The notes beneath the pieces are model-generated. The model was not told the DNA's origin. It saw only the letters and a list, made by a program, of their open reading frames with translations, and did no database searches. 7,800 nucleotides of DNA. It comes from JAVBSC01 sp031547305. Lineage in GTDB: Bacteria; Desulfobacterota; Desulfovibrionia; Desulfovibrionales; Desulfovibrionaceae. The stretch covers positions 1-7,800 of the forward strand of contig JAVBSC010000073.1 in assembly GCA_031547305.1 (NCBI GenBank), read 5' to 3'. The position numbers and the translations under genes were made by a program. This document shows positions 1 through 5,807 of this stretch, one piece after another. Within the stretch, counting starts at the first letter, position 1. Each line of letters begins with the position of its first letter.

Positions 1-371
1 GTATATGCAAAATCTATTGATGCTATTTTCATATAAAAAACAATTGGTATATATGAAATAAGCATCCTAAATATTAATGATATATATTCAAGATATGGCG
101 GTATAGCAACAAAATGATTATATACAAAGAACGAATTTATATAGTCGATTGATATAAAAACCGCGAGTAGAATGATCGCTTTTTTTATGTTGCCATCATA
201 ATTTAACGATTTATAAATAATTATTAATAAATATACCAGCAAGGCAGTTAACGATACATATAAATATGAAATCTGAAAACAATCCCTGTTATTTGTGAAT
301 ATAAAATTTAATATATTTATTATTGTTATTGCTATGAATATAACAATATTTGTAAATTGTGTACATTTCAT
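1..371 (-). CDS. Putative multi-pass membrane protein, partial (C-terminus beyond window)
   Basis: Reading the minus strand from the ATG at 371-369 gives 123 uninterrupted codons to the window edge, so the gene is truncated by the window. An in-frame TAA at 386-384 fixes this ATG as the earliest start; no good Shine-Dalgarno precedes it. The product is strongly hydrophobic, with about four predicted membrane segments near residues 6-25, 36-54, 63-80 and 94-113, separated by short Lys/Asn/Tyr-rich loops. The segment is very AT-rich, with many ATA and TTA codons, unlike the GC-rich genes to the right, which suggests horizontal acquisition. It is the most distal of three small membrane-protein genes downstream of the Rhs gene. 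I do not recognise the family. An immunity or accessory role would be inference from position only. Confidence 0.5.
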   Translation of the reverse strand, partial: MKCTQFTNIVIFIAITIINILNFIFTNNRDCFQISYLYVSLTALLVYLLIIIYKSLNYDGNIKKAIILLAVFISIDYINSFFVYNHFVAIPPYLEYISLIFRMLISYIPIVFYMKIASIDFAY

Positions 372-407
372 ATTTATGTGTATTTAGTTGTTGTAGTGTT
401 AGTATAA

Positions 408-935
408 TTATTTCTTTCTCTCTGGTTCTTCATACCCTTCCAAAAACAGCAAAAGTAATAACAATGGATGTGACGGCAATAATCCCATATCCAGTGTTCC
501 AGCGGCAAATTTTATCAGCCCTGGATTCAATTGTCGCCGCAGATCTTTCCTAAACGCCTCCTTATCTGGATCTCCATAAGGCAACGTCCAGGGAAAGATA
601 TTCCTTCTTATCCACCCAATGGATTTTTCACTGGTCGCACGGGAAGTACCCGAGTGGTCGAACCTTCCATGCTCATCTCTGCTAACTTTGGATTCGTCAA
701 AATTTTCCGCGTCCGCGTCGGTGTATTTTTTCTCTTTTTTCTTGCCTTCGCCACGCTGTATAGCGCGTATGGAAATAATACAAATGATGATGCCGATAAA
801 CAGGAGCGGCCACAGCTCCCACTGAGGCACGACAACGTCGCGCCAAGAGATTTCGCCAAATCCTAAGCCAAGCACACTGCAAATTATTATCATAATGCTC
901 AAGAAAAGGCTTATCCAGATGTCATCTCTTCCCAT
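408..935 (-). CDS. Putative membrane protein with cytosolic tail, downstream of Rhs
   Basis: This 175-aa protein has two clear N-terminal membrane segments (about residues 7-27 and 40-59). A very basic and acidic linker follows (GKKKEKK, then an Asp/Glu-rich stretch), then a soluble region containing RRNIFPWTLPYGDPDKE, and a short Leu-run near 157-164. I chose the ATG at 935 because GGAGG lies five bases upstream; another ATG at 953 lacks this. Its base composition is intermediate, richer in GC than the genes on either side, so it probably has a different origin from them. No family is recognised. Its position behind an Rhs protein and an adjacent membrane-protein gene makes an immunity or accessory role possible but unproven. 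Confidence 0.6.
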   Translation of the reverse strand: MGRDDIWISLFLSIMIIICSVLGLGFGEISWRDVVVPQWELWPLLFIGIIICIISIRAIQRGEGKKKEKKYTDADAENFDESKVSRDEHGRFDHSGTSRATSEKSIGWIRRNIFPWTLPYGDPDKEAFRKDLRRQLNPGLIKFAAGTLDMGLLPSHPLLLLLLFLEGYEEPERKK

Positions 936-995
936 CCCGACCTCCAACGGCAAGGGAAACTATCTATTTTCGTCTTTTTTGCTGAATGTGATATT

Positions 996-1547
996 TCATG
1001 CGAGTTCGATAGCAGCCATTGCCGCATACAGCAGACCAACCAAACAAAAAAAGCATGCTATGGGAAACAAATTATAACTTGTATAATTACAACACAAAAT
1101 AAGTATTGCCACAACAACATATTGTACTGCCTTTATATTTTTCTTATGCAATAACCAGGAATAATAAATTACATTATTTTTTACATATTTCTTACATTTT
1201 TCATCAAGATTGTCAATAATAAACTCAATTTTATCAGACTGAAATCCTGTATCCAGATTAACACGCTTAACTTTAGAATTAAATATACAATGCAACCTAT
1301 AACTATCGCTGTAGTTAATATACCCAAAAATATTTTTAATTTTTAAACATTTTATTATTGCCTGCAATGAAAGCGGTGCAATAAACAATATTGGATACCA
1401 AAAAGCTATAGCTAGCATCTTATGATGCAGATCAACATAAAAAGAACCAACAATACATAAAGTTGAATATATTGCCGAAACTAAAAAAATGAAGAATAAT
1501 TCGGATATTAGTAGTATAAAAAGCGTTTTATCAGAAATACGTGGCAT
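996..1547 (-). CDS. Putative four-TM membrane protein; candidate Rhs immunity protein
   Basis: This 183-aa protein starts at an ATG with GGAG five bases upstream (on the minus strand, GGAG then AAAAT then ATG). It has four predicted membrane segments, at about residues 9-37, 44-66, 139-156 and 159-181. A soluble Lys/Asp-rich central domain (about 68-138) would face the cytosol if both ends are inside. The gene is AT-rich and rich in ATA codons, in sharp contrast to the Rhs gene, whose stop codon lies 88 bases upstream. In Rhs and other polymorphic toxin loci the gene immediately behind the toxin tip usually encodes the cognate immunity protein, and membrane-located immunity proteins exist. 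That is the basis for this suggestion. I see no recognised family motif. Confidence 0.6.
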   Translation of the reverse strand: MPRISDKTLFILLISELFFIFLVSAIYSTLCIVGSFYVDLHHKMLAIAFWYPILFIAPLSLQAIIKCLKIKNIFGYINYSDSYRLHCIFNSKVKRVNLDTGFQSDKIEFIIDNLDEKCKKYVKNNVIYYSWLLHKKNIKAVQYVVVAILILCCNYTSYNLFPIACFFCLVGLLYAAMAAIELA

Positions 1548-1635
1548 ATTTTCTCCATACTAAAATAGCGAAATATAATTTTTTGCATATCGCCTACATA
1601 CTGTAACACATTTTATCAACCAAATATCACTGTCG

Positions 1636-2988
1636 CTATTCTTTTTGGCCTTCCTCTCGTTTTCTCTCGATAAGCCTGTAAGTGTTCCAAAGCTTATTCG
1701 GCGATCTCCCCATAATAGCTGCATCCTTCATAGCTTCAAGCGTGCGGGGAGCAACTTCAATCGCCGCGTCACGCGCAGATGTACTTTCTTCTCCACTTCG
1801 TATTCCTTTTAACTTGTCGGTAACCCATGCGGCTCCATATGTTCCCGCTGCGGCAAGGGCGGCAACGCCAAGCTTGCCCAACACGAACAGCGCCAAAGGC
1901 GGAAACAACCCCGTGGGATCACTCATACTTACCGGGTCGTCCACGCAATAGTCATACAAGTCATGATCCCCGCCGGTATCGCCCAGGGGGTCCGGAGCGG
2001 TGAACCGCCCAACGCTCGGATCATAGTCCCTGTACCCGAAGCGGACCAGCCCGGTATGCGGATCTTCCAGGCCGCCGGCAAAGCCTATGGGGAGAAAAAT
2101 ATCCGGCATGGAATCATACAGTTTGACGCCGAAACTGTCGTATTCGACCTCTTTTATCACGTCACCTCTTGCGTCTGTCAACAACTTCAAAGTGCCCACC
2201 TGATCCGTGCCGCAGCGGAAATCCAGCGTATCGCCGCAGCGGGCGAAAAGCTCGTTCAGGCGCTCCCGCTTGTTGCGCACAACCGCCGCATCGACCCAAT
2301 CCGCGCTGTCGGCGGCCCAGTCGATGTTCGAATACCGCTCTCTTCTGACGCGCGGCTGTTTAAAGACGCCGATGCGGACGCGATTCAGGAGGCCGGACGA
2401 ATCGTATGAAAACGAATACTCCAGGCCGCAGATATGATCGCGGCAAGCGGAGAGCCGCAGCGGGTCCAGCCAGGCGAACTCCGTTGCCAGATTGCCGTTC
2501 ATGAACCTGGCGGACGGGCATATGGGATTCGCTTTGTCGTAGCGATAGGAAATTTCCTCTCCGGAAGAAAGGACTACTTTATCCAGCATGGTATCGCCGT
2601 TGTAAAAGTACTTCGCGGCGCCCTGGCGGTTGGAGCGTTGCGCGAGCGCGCCTTTGCCGTCATAATGAAAGATCGTCTCACCGGCTCGCTCCAACATTCC
2701 TTTATCATCGTAATACAGCGGGCCGTCAGCCGGGTTGCTGAAAAACGCCTTGGCACGGAGCTGCTCCACTCGCTGCCCGGACGGGTTATACACATACTTC
2801 TCGGCCGGCAATCCGTTTTTTACAACATGCGCAAGATGCCCTTTGGCATCAAATTCGTACTCGTATTCAGTAATCCTGCCGGGCGATCTTTCAATTTTGC
2901 GTCTGAGCCGGCCGCCTTTGGCGAAAAAGCACTCCGTGCTCAAGGCATTGCGCTGAAGGACCTTTTTTTGAAAATCGGCTTGAGACAT
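1636..2988 (-). CDS. Short Rhs repeat-associated core protein
   Basis: This 450-aa protein contains YD/Rhs-type repeats (EYEYEFDAKGHLAHVV, YVYNPSGQR, FHYDGKGAL, YRYDKA) and ends in a classical Rhs core signature near residues 317-361: GFRYRDYDP-like, GRFTAPDPLGD, DLYDYC, then DPVSMSDPTGL. The core seals at DPTGL (residue 361) and is followed by an 89-residue tip. The tip opens with a hydrophobic Ala/Leu/Gly stretch (about 362-388) and ends in a charged helical region. The start at 2988 has AGGGAG upstream; the longer open frame to 3333 overlaps the neighbouring gene and is rejected. There is no PAAR domain, signal peptide or plug. At 450 residues it is far shorter than typical Rhs effectors, which exceed 1,000. 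It is the last gene behind the promoter at 3819-3849. No toxic activity is recognised in the tip. Confidence 0.87.
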   Translation of the reverse strand: MSQADFQKKVLQRNALSTECFFAKGGRLRRKIERSPGRITEYEYEFDAKGHLAHVVKNGLPAEKYVYNPSGQRVEQLRAKAFFSNPADGPLYYDDKGMLERAGETIFHYDGKGALAQRSNRQGAAKYFYNGDTMLDKVVLSSGEEISYRYDKANPICPSARFMNGNLATEFAWLDPLRLSACRDHICGLEYSFSYDSSGLLNRVRIGVFKQPRVRRERYSNIDWAADSADWVDAAVVRNKRERLNELFARCGDTLDFRCGTDQVGTLKLLTDARGDVIKEVEYDSFGVKLYDSMPDIFLPIGFAGGLEDPHTGLVRFGYRDYDPSVGRFTAPDPLGDTGGDHDLYDYCVDDPVSMSDPTGLFPPLALFVLGKLGVAALAAAGTYGAAWVTDKLKGIRSGEESTSARDAAIEVAPRTLEAMKDAAIMGRSPNKLWNTYRLIERKREEGQKE

Positions 2989-3056
2989 GGTCAAACTCCC
3001 TGCTTGATTGTTGTTGAACCGGATTGCTCCGCACTGGCCGCCCGCCCGGCCGCTCC

Positions 3057-3458
3057 TTAATTGGCTCTTGGGCGCTCTTCCGGCCGGGACGGGAACGCGC
3101 GGGCCGGGCCCAGGCTTTTTTTGATTCCAGCCAGCTCCAGCAGGCCTTCCGCGTAGAGCGCGGCCAGCCGCCGCCCCGCGAAACGTCCCTCGCAGGCCGG
3201 GCAGTAAAAAGCCCCTTCCCGGCCGAGCAGAACCTCCCTCTCCTCTTCCTCCAGCAGGCAGACCGGGCAGAACCAGGGCGTCTTTTGCCAGGCCGCGCAG
3301 TCCTCCGGGTTGTTCTCCGCCGGGTCCGTGCACGGGCCTTCGGTCAACCGGCAGCGCAGGCCGGGCTCATCGCCGGGGAAGTATTCGCCCTGGGCGTAAC
3401 CGGGCAGATTGTCGCCATGGGAAAGATGGCCGGCGTAGTTGTACTGGTGGCGGCACAT
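3057..3458 (-). CDS. Zinc-ribbon-like Cys-rich protein
   Basis: This 133-aa protein has eight cysteines (residues 2, 36, 43, 54, 64, 67, 86, 89). The pairs CPVC (64-67) and CPAC (86-89), separated by an acidic insert, look like a four-Cys zinc ribbon; the N-terminal cysteines plus His4, His11 and His14 could form a second metal site. The C-terminus is a basic, Pro/Arg-rich tail. AAGGAG lies eight bases before the ATG at 3458. It sits between an 85-aa gene and the Rhs gene on the same strand, with 57- and 68-base gaps, so it is probably co-transcribed with them. The family is not recognised. A structural, nucleic-acid-binding or Rhs-adaptor role would all be guesses. Confidence 0.68.
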   Translation of the reverse strand: MCRHQYNYAGHLSHGDNLPGYAQGEYFPGDEPGLRCRLTEGPCTDPAENNPEDCAAWQKTPWFCPVCLLEEEEREVLLGREGAFYCPACEGRFAGRRLAALYAEGLLELAGIKKSLGPARAFPSRPEERPRAN

Positions 3459-3473
3459 GTCTGAAACTCCTTC

Positions 3474-3489
3474 GCCGCGCTTGCGCGGC
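3474..3489. other. Perfect GC hairpin in operon intergenic gap
   Basis: GCCGCG and CGCGGC form a perfect 6-bp inverted repeat around a 4-base loop, directly upstream of the Shine-Dalgarno of the 133-aa gene. No T-tract follows on either strand, so it is not a standard terminator. It could be an mRNA-stability or processing element, or chance in GC-rich DNA. Confidence 0.4.
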
Positions 3490-3515
3490 TGTTAAGGTGG
3501 CGGCCCCGGCGGGCG

Positions 3516-3773
3516 TTAAAAGATCAAGCGGCCTTGGGTGCTGCTTTTGGCCAGCCGCCGCTGCAAGGCGGTCAGGCGCAGGGCCAGCGCCGGCAAGCCC
3601 CGTTTTTGCGCGCGCCTGGCCGCCAGGGCCAGCCAGGCCCCGGCCACCCTGGCCGTGCCGGGGCTGATCCGGGCCTGCTCCGCCATGTTGAGCGCCCGCA
3701 AATGCAGGAAAAGCGCCTCTTGCCGCGTGAGCGGCTCGCAAGTCCGCCGCGGCTTGAGAAAAAACAAAAACAT
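3516..3773 (-). CDS. Small basic protein of unknown function, first gene of Rhs operon
   Basis: This 85-aa, strongly basic, Ala/Arg/Leu-rich and probably all-helical protein starts MFLFFLKPRRTCEPLTRQEA. The start is well supported: GGAGG lies seven bases before the ATG at 3773, and about 40-50 bases upstream sits a TTGACA promoter containing a repressor operator. It is the first gene of the leftward operon leading to the zinc-ribbon protein and Rhs. I recognise no domain. The alternating Arg-rich helices (about 35-80) could bind nucleic acid, but that is speculation. Competing frames on both strands here lack comparable ribosome sites. Confidence 0.62.
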   Translation of the reverse strand: MFLFFLKPRRTCEPLTRQEALFLHLRALNMAEQARISPGTARVAGAWLALAARRAQKRGLPALALRLTALQRRLAKSSTQGRLIF

Positions 3774-3818
3774 ACGGCCTCCGGATTATAATTTTGCTCT
3801 GTGGTGCTGCCTTGAGAG

Positions 3819-3849
3819 TATGTTTGCATATGAAAACATAAAATGTCAA
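3819..3849 (-). promoter_or_regulatory. Leftward promoter with embedded repressor operator (Rhs operon)
   Basis: On the minus strand a perfect -35 TTGACA (3849-3844) is followed, after an 18-base spacer, by AAACAT (3825-3820), a weak -10 preceded by TG in the extended -10 position. The spacer and -10 are covered by the near-palindrome TGTTTTCATATGCAAACATA (3838-3819). The same 20 bases recur at 5091-5110 on the other strand, also after TTGACA plus TTTT. Expected transcripts start near 3813 and run into the 85-aa gene. Repressor binding here should block the whole Rhs operon. Confidence 0.72.
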
Positions 3850-3854
3850 GCGGA

Positions 3855-3873
3855 AGTTTTCAAATGAAAACAT
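3855..3873. promoter_or_regulatory. Second operator upstream of Rhs-operon promoter
   Basis: The minus strand reads ATGTTTTCATTTGAAAACT, matching the operator at 3819-3838 extended by one base at 16 of 19 positions. It is itself nearly palindromic (GTTTTCA/TGAAAAC). Its centre is about 34 bp from the first operator, roughly three helical turns, which would suit cooperative repressor binding. Confidence 0.6.
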
Positions 3874-3875
3874 CG

Positions 3876-3903
3876 AGCGAAAAACAAACCCCGCCTGAGC
3901 GGG
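3876..3903 (-). terminator. Rho-independent terminator after repressor-transferase pair
   Basis: On the minus strand CCCGC-TCAG-GCGGG forms a 5-bp GC stem and tetraloop, followed by GTTTGTTTTT. It lies 27 bases beyond the stop codon of the deoxyribosyltransferase-like gene and just before the next leftward promoter, so it insulates the two leftward operons. On the plus strand a T-run (ATTTTTT) also follows within a few bases, so it may work in both directions. Confidence 0.68.
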
Positions 3904-3930
3904 TGGATTTTTTGGGAGGGAAGTGAAAAA

Positions 3931-4362
3931 TTATGCCGCGGGGCGCGCCAGCATCTCCAGCAACTCCTCCACGCTGCCGGCCAGGCCCGCCAGGCCGCCC
4001 TGGATCATGCTGTTGGCGCGGCTGTAAGCCGTATCTCCGGCCTGGCGCTCGTCCGTGCGCAGGCCGTACACCGGCAGGCCGCGCGCGTGGGCGTAGCCCA
4101 TCTCCCAGGCCGTGCCGTCGTCCGCCTGAGGGCCGTCCAGCAGGGCCACCACCAGTCCGCAACGATCCAGAGCCCCTTTGCAGGTGTTGAAAATAAGGGC
4201 CGGACCATCCGGCCCGGCCGCCGCGATTTGCTCGGCGGTAAGCAGCTCCCCCGGCCAGATCACTTTATGGCCGGCCCCGGTGAGGGCCCGGAACAGGCTC
4301 CGGTGAAAATCCTTGTCCGCCTGTGAAAACAGCGGGCCGGCCTGGTAAATTACACGGTTCAT
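3931..4362 (-). CDS. Nucleoside 2-deoxyribosyltransferase family protein
   Basis: This 143-aa protein matches the usual length and motif order of the family. It has an N-terminal beta strand and nucleotide loop (MNRVIYQAGPLFS, residues 1-13), an Asp-Gly motif (LLDGPQADDGTAWEMGYA, 74-91) with the probable nucleophile Glu87, and a late Asn (NSMI, Asn117) corresponding to the substrate-contacting C-terminal motif. Family enzymes exchange or hydrolyse the base of 2'-deoxynucleosides in the cytoplasm. The fold is related to TIR/NADase-type domains, and some members serve in conflict systems. I chose the ATG at 4362 (GGAG five bases upstream, family-like N-terminus); an ATG at 4377 overlaps the repressor stop as ATGA and is also possible. 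Coupling to the repressor suggests expression in the lysogen. The substrate is unknown. Confidence 0.82.
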   Translation of the reverse strand: MNRVIYQAGPLFSQADKDFHRSLFRALTGAGHKVIWPGELLTAEQIAAAGPDGPALIFNTCKGALDRCGLVVALLDGPQADDGTAWEMGYAHARGLPVYGLRTDERQAGDTAYSRANSMIQGGLAGLAGSVEELLEMLARPAA

Positions 4363-4373
4363 CAAAGCTCCGT

Positions 4374-5063
4374 TCATAATTCCTTGCCGTACCAGATGGC
4401 CCGGCCGATGATTTCAAAGTAGGCGGCTGGGTCCAGGGGCATGGCGTGCCCGCTGTTATCGGAAACCAGGTGGGTCACCCGGCCGGATTTGTCCACGCGC
4501 AGGCGCTTCAGAAAAATCTCTTCGCCGTGGCAGACGAAAAAAATGCCGTTGTTCGCCGGGCTGGTGTCCCGCTCGTTGACCAGCACCACGGCGCGGTCCG
4601 GTATGGTGGGGCTCATGGAATCGCCGGAGGCGTTCACGATCACCATGCCCTTGGTCTGGCCCTTGGCGCGCAGCCAGTCCGCCCTGAAGGCCAGGTGCGC
4701 CGTGACGGAGCGGGAAGTTTCCACGCTGCCGCCGCCCATGCTGGCCGTGGCCTCCAGCCAGGGCACCTTAAAGTATTCTTCTTCGCCGGGCGCGCCCTCG
4801 CCCCCGAAATACCGGGAGTGGTCCAGGCCGAGCTTTTCCATGTAAAAAAGCATGTCGTCCATGGAAGCTTTAACGCCGCCGCGCTTGCCGGAAAGCCAGT
4901 TGTGCACGGTGCCGCGATCCCTGCCCAGCAACCGGGCCACGCTGGACTGGCTTTGGCCGGATTCCGAGATTCTCTGCCGGATGGCTGCTAAAATCGCCGC
5001 CCAGGCCGCGCTATGTTTTTTGGCATCCATAAGAGCGGAATATACACGAATCAATGTTGTCAT
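4374..5063 (-). CDS. Phage repressor, HTH plus S24 (LexA/cI-like) peptidase
   Basis: This 229-aa protein has an N-terminal helix-turn-helix (about residues 24-62; SQSSVARLLGRDRGTVHNWL carries the two key helices). A short linker leads to a C-terminal S24 domain with the catalytic serine in SGDSMSP (Ser149) and the lysine in IFLKRL (Lys186). Their 37-residue spacing equals that of LexA. The usual Ala-Gly cleavage pair appears as Met109-Gly110 (ATASMGGGS). It should be a cytosolic dimer that keeps the lytic promoters off. I chose the ATG at 5063 because AAGTGATC precedes it, resembling the extended site before the gene at 5179. ATG 5030 would give 218 aa and lacks a ribosome site. The operator at 5091-5110 lies just upstream, so autoregulation is likely. 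Confidence 0.88.
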   Translation of the reverse strand: MTTLIRVYSALMDAKKHSAAWAAILAAIRQRISESGQSQSSVARLLGRDRGTVHNWLSGKRGGVKASMDDMLFYMEKLGLDHSRYFGGEGAPGEEEYFKVPWLEATASMGGGSVETSRSVTAHLAFRADWLRAKGQTKGMVIVNASGDSMSPTIPDRAVVLVNERDTSPANNGIFFVCHGEEIFLKRLRVDKSGRVTHLVSDNSGHAMPLDPAAYFEIIGRAIWYGKEL

Positions 5064-5080
5064 ACGATCACTTTTTCGTC

Positions 5081-5110
5081 TTGACATTTTTGTTTTCATA
5101 TGCAAACATA
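5081..5110 (+). promoter_or_regulatory. Rightward early promoter with embedded repressor operator
   Basis: A perfect -35 TTGACA (5081-5086) is followed after 17 bases by AAACAT (5104-5109), preceded by TG as in extended -10 promoters. TGTTTTCATATGCAAACATA (5091-5110) covers the spacer and -10 and is identical to the site in front of the Rhs operon, in opposite orientation. A degenerate half-site (ATATTTTCATCAGC, 5108-5121) follows directly. The site lies between the divergent repressor gene and the early operon, the usual place for the main immunity operator. Confidence 0.75.
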
Positions 5111-5178
5111 TTTTCATCAGCGCGCCGGAAGGCTCCGTCCGGCCGCACAATCTTTTAACCGGAACTTTGAGGTGATCC

Positions 5179-5520
5179 ATGCGTGTGACCATGCCTTCTT
5201 TTACCAGGGCCGAGCGGGAAGCGCTGGCCGAATGCGCCGCGCGGCGGGCCATGGCCGACAGCAAAAGTCTGGCCGCCGCCGGGGCGGCCGGATTGGCCGC
5301 GGCCCTTAACCGGAGCCTGGCCGGCCTGGGGGATTACGGCCCTGTGGTGGAGGAAACCGCCGGCCTGTTGATTGCCGTGCAGCAGTTGGGGGAAAAAATG
5401 CCGTTTTTCCATCGGGATCTGGCCAGGGCGCTACGGGAGCGGACCAGGCGGATTATGACGCGCCTGGAGGGCGAGCGCCGGGCGCTGGAAGAAGCCGCCC
5501 CGGAAGGGGGGCCGCAATGA
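5179..5520 (+). CDS. Early phage protein of unknown function
   Basis: This 113-aa Ala/Leu/Arg-rich protein is predicted to be mostly helical. The start is strongly supported: GAGGTGATC, an extended match to the 16S tail, stands one base before the ATG. It is the first gene behind the repressed rightward promoter, where lambdoid phages place cro, but I see no helix-turn-helix. A less polar segment (about 54-71, DYGPVVEETAGLLIAVQQ) is too amphipathic to be a clear membrane span, and the C-terminal part (about 82-106) is a charged helix that could form a coiled coil. Its stop overlaps the next start by four bases (ATGA), so translation is coupled. No family is recognised. Confidence 0.72.
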   Translation: MRVTMPSFTRAEREALAECAARRAMADSKSLAAAGAAGLAAALNRSLAGLGDYGPVVEETAGLLIAVQQLGEKMPFFHRDLARALRERTRRIMTRLEGERRALEEAAPEGGPQ

Positions 5521-5804
5521 TCCCGCAATCCACCCCGGAAATGATCCCACCGTCCGAATACCCGCCGGACAACTATGCCCCGCGCGAGGCGACCCGGCGC
5601 AAAAAATGCAAGTACGCCACAATCACTATCGAAGTGGAGGAGCATACAGGGCTGTGGCGGCTGTATCTGGCCCATTACCGCTGGCGGCTGGCCAGAAACA
5701 TCGGGGATTTGACCGCCATGAAGGCGGCGGAAGGCAAGCTGGAAAAACGCGCCCGCTGGCTGGACTGGTTTTACGCCGGCAATGACGAGCGTTCCGGGAG
5801 GTAG
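5517..5804 (+). CDS. Small early phage protein of unknown function
   Basis: This 95-aa protein starts within the stop of the preceding gene (ATGA), with a G-rich ribosome site (GGGGGG) about six bases upstream. The N-terminus is Pro-rich (residues 1-25). A basic stretch (ATRRKKCKYA) and a beta-like segment (TITIEVEE, 35-42) follow, then a Trp/Tyr/Arg-rich helical region (GLWRLYLAHYRWRLARNIGD). The abundance of basic and aromatic residues fits a nucleic-acid-associated role, but nothing identifies one. Its stop codon lies in the ribosome site of the replication gene (GGAGGTAG), so the genes are tightly linked. Confidence 0.68.
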   Translation: MIPQSTPEMIPPSEYPPDNYAPREATRRKKCKYATITIEVEEHTGLWRLYLAHYRWRLARNIGDLTAMKAAEGKLEKRARWLDWFYAGNDERSGR

Positions 5805-5807
5805 GTC

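Noticed and set aside
359..866. Plus-strand frames over the left membrane-protein genes
   Set aside because: They are opposite the 175-aa gene, which has GGAGG before its start and sensible membrane topology; the plus frames have neither.
1548..1635. A promoter for the membrane-protein gene in the gap after Rhs
   Set aside because: A TATATT-like element exists on the minus strand, but no credible -35 partner is visible in such AT-rich sequence.
1963..3060. Long plus-strand open frames opposite the Rhs gene
   Set aside because: They are antisense shadows of a gene with clear Rhs motifs and lack convincing ribosome sites.
2989..3333. Open frame extending the Rhs protein about 115 residues upstream
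   Set aside because: It overlaps the zinc-ribbon gene in another frame, has a Gly/Pro/Arg-rich artefact composition, and the ATG at 2988 has a good ribosome site and a natural Rhs-like start.
5064..5264. Longer N-terminus for the repressor, up to position 5264
   Set aside because: It would run through the operator-promoter at 5081-5110 and into the early gene on the opposite strand; the added residues do not look like a repressor N-terminus.
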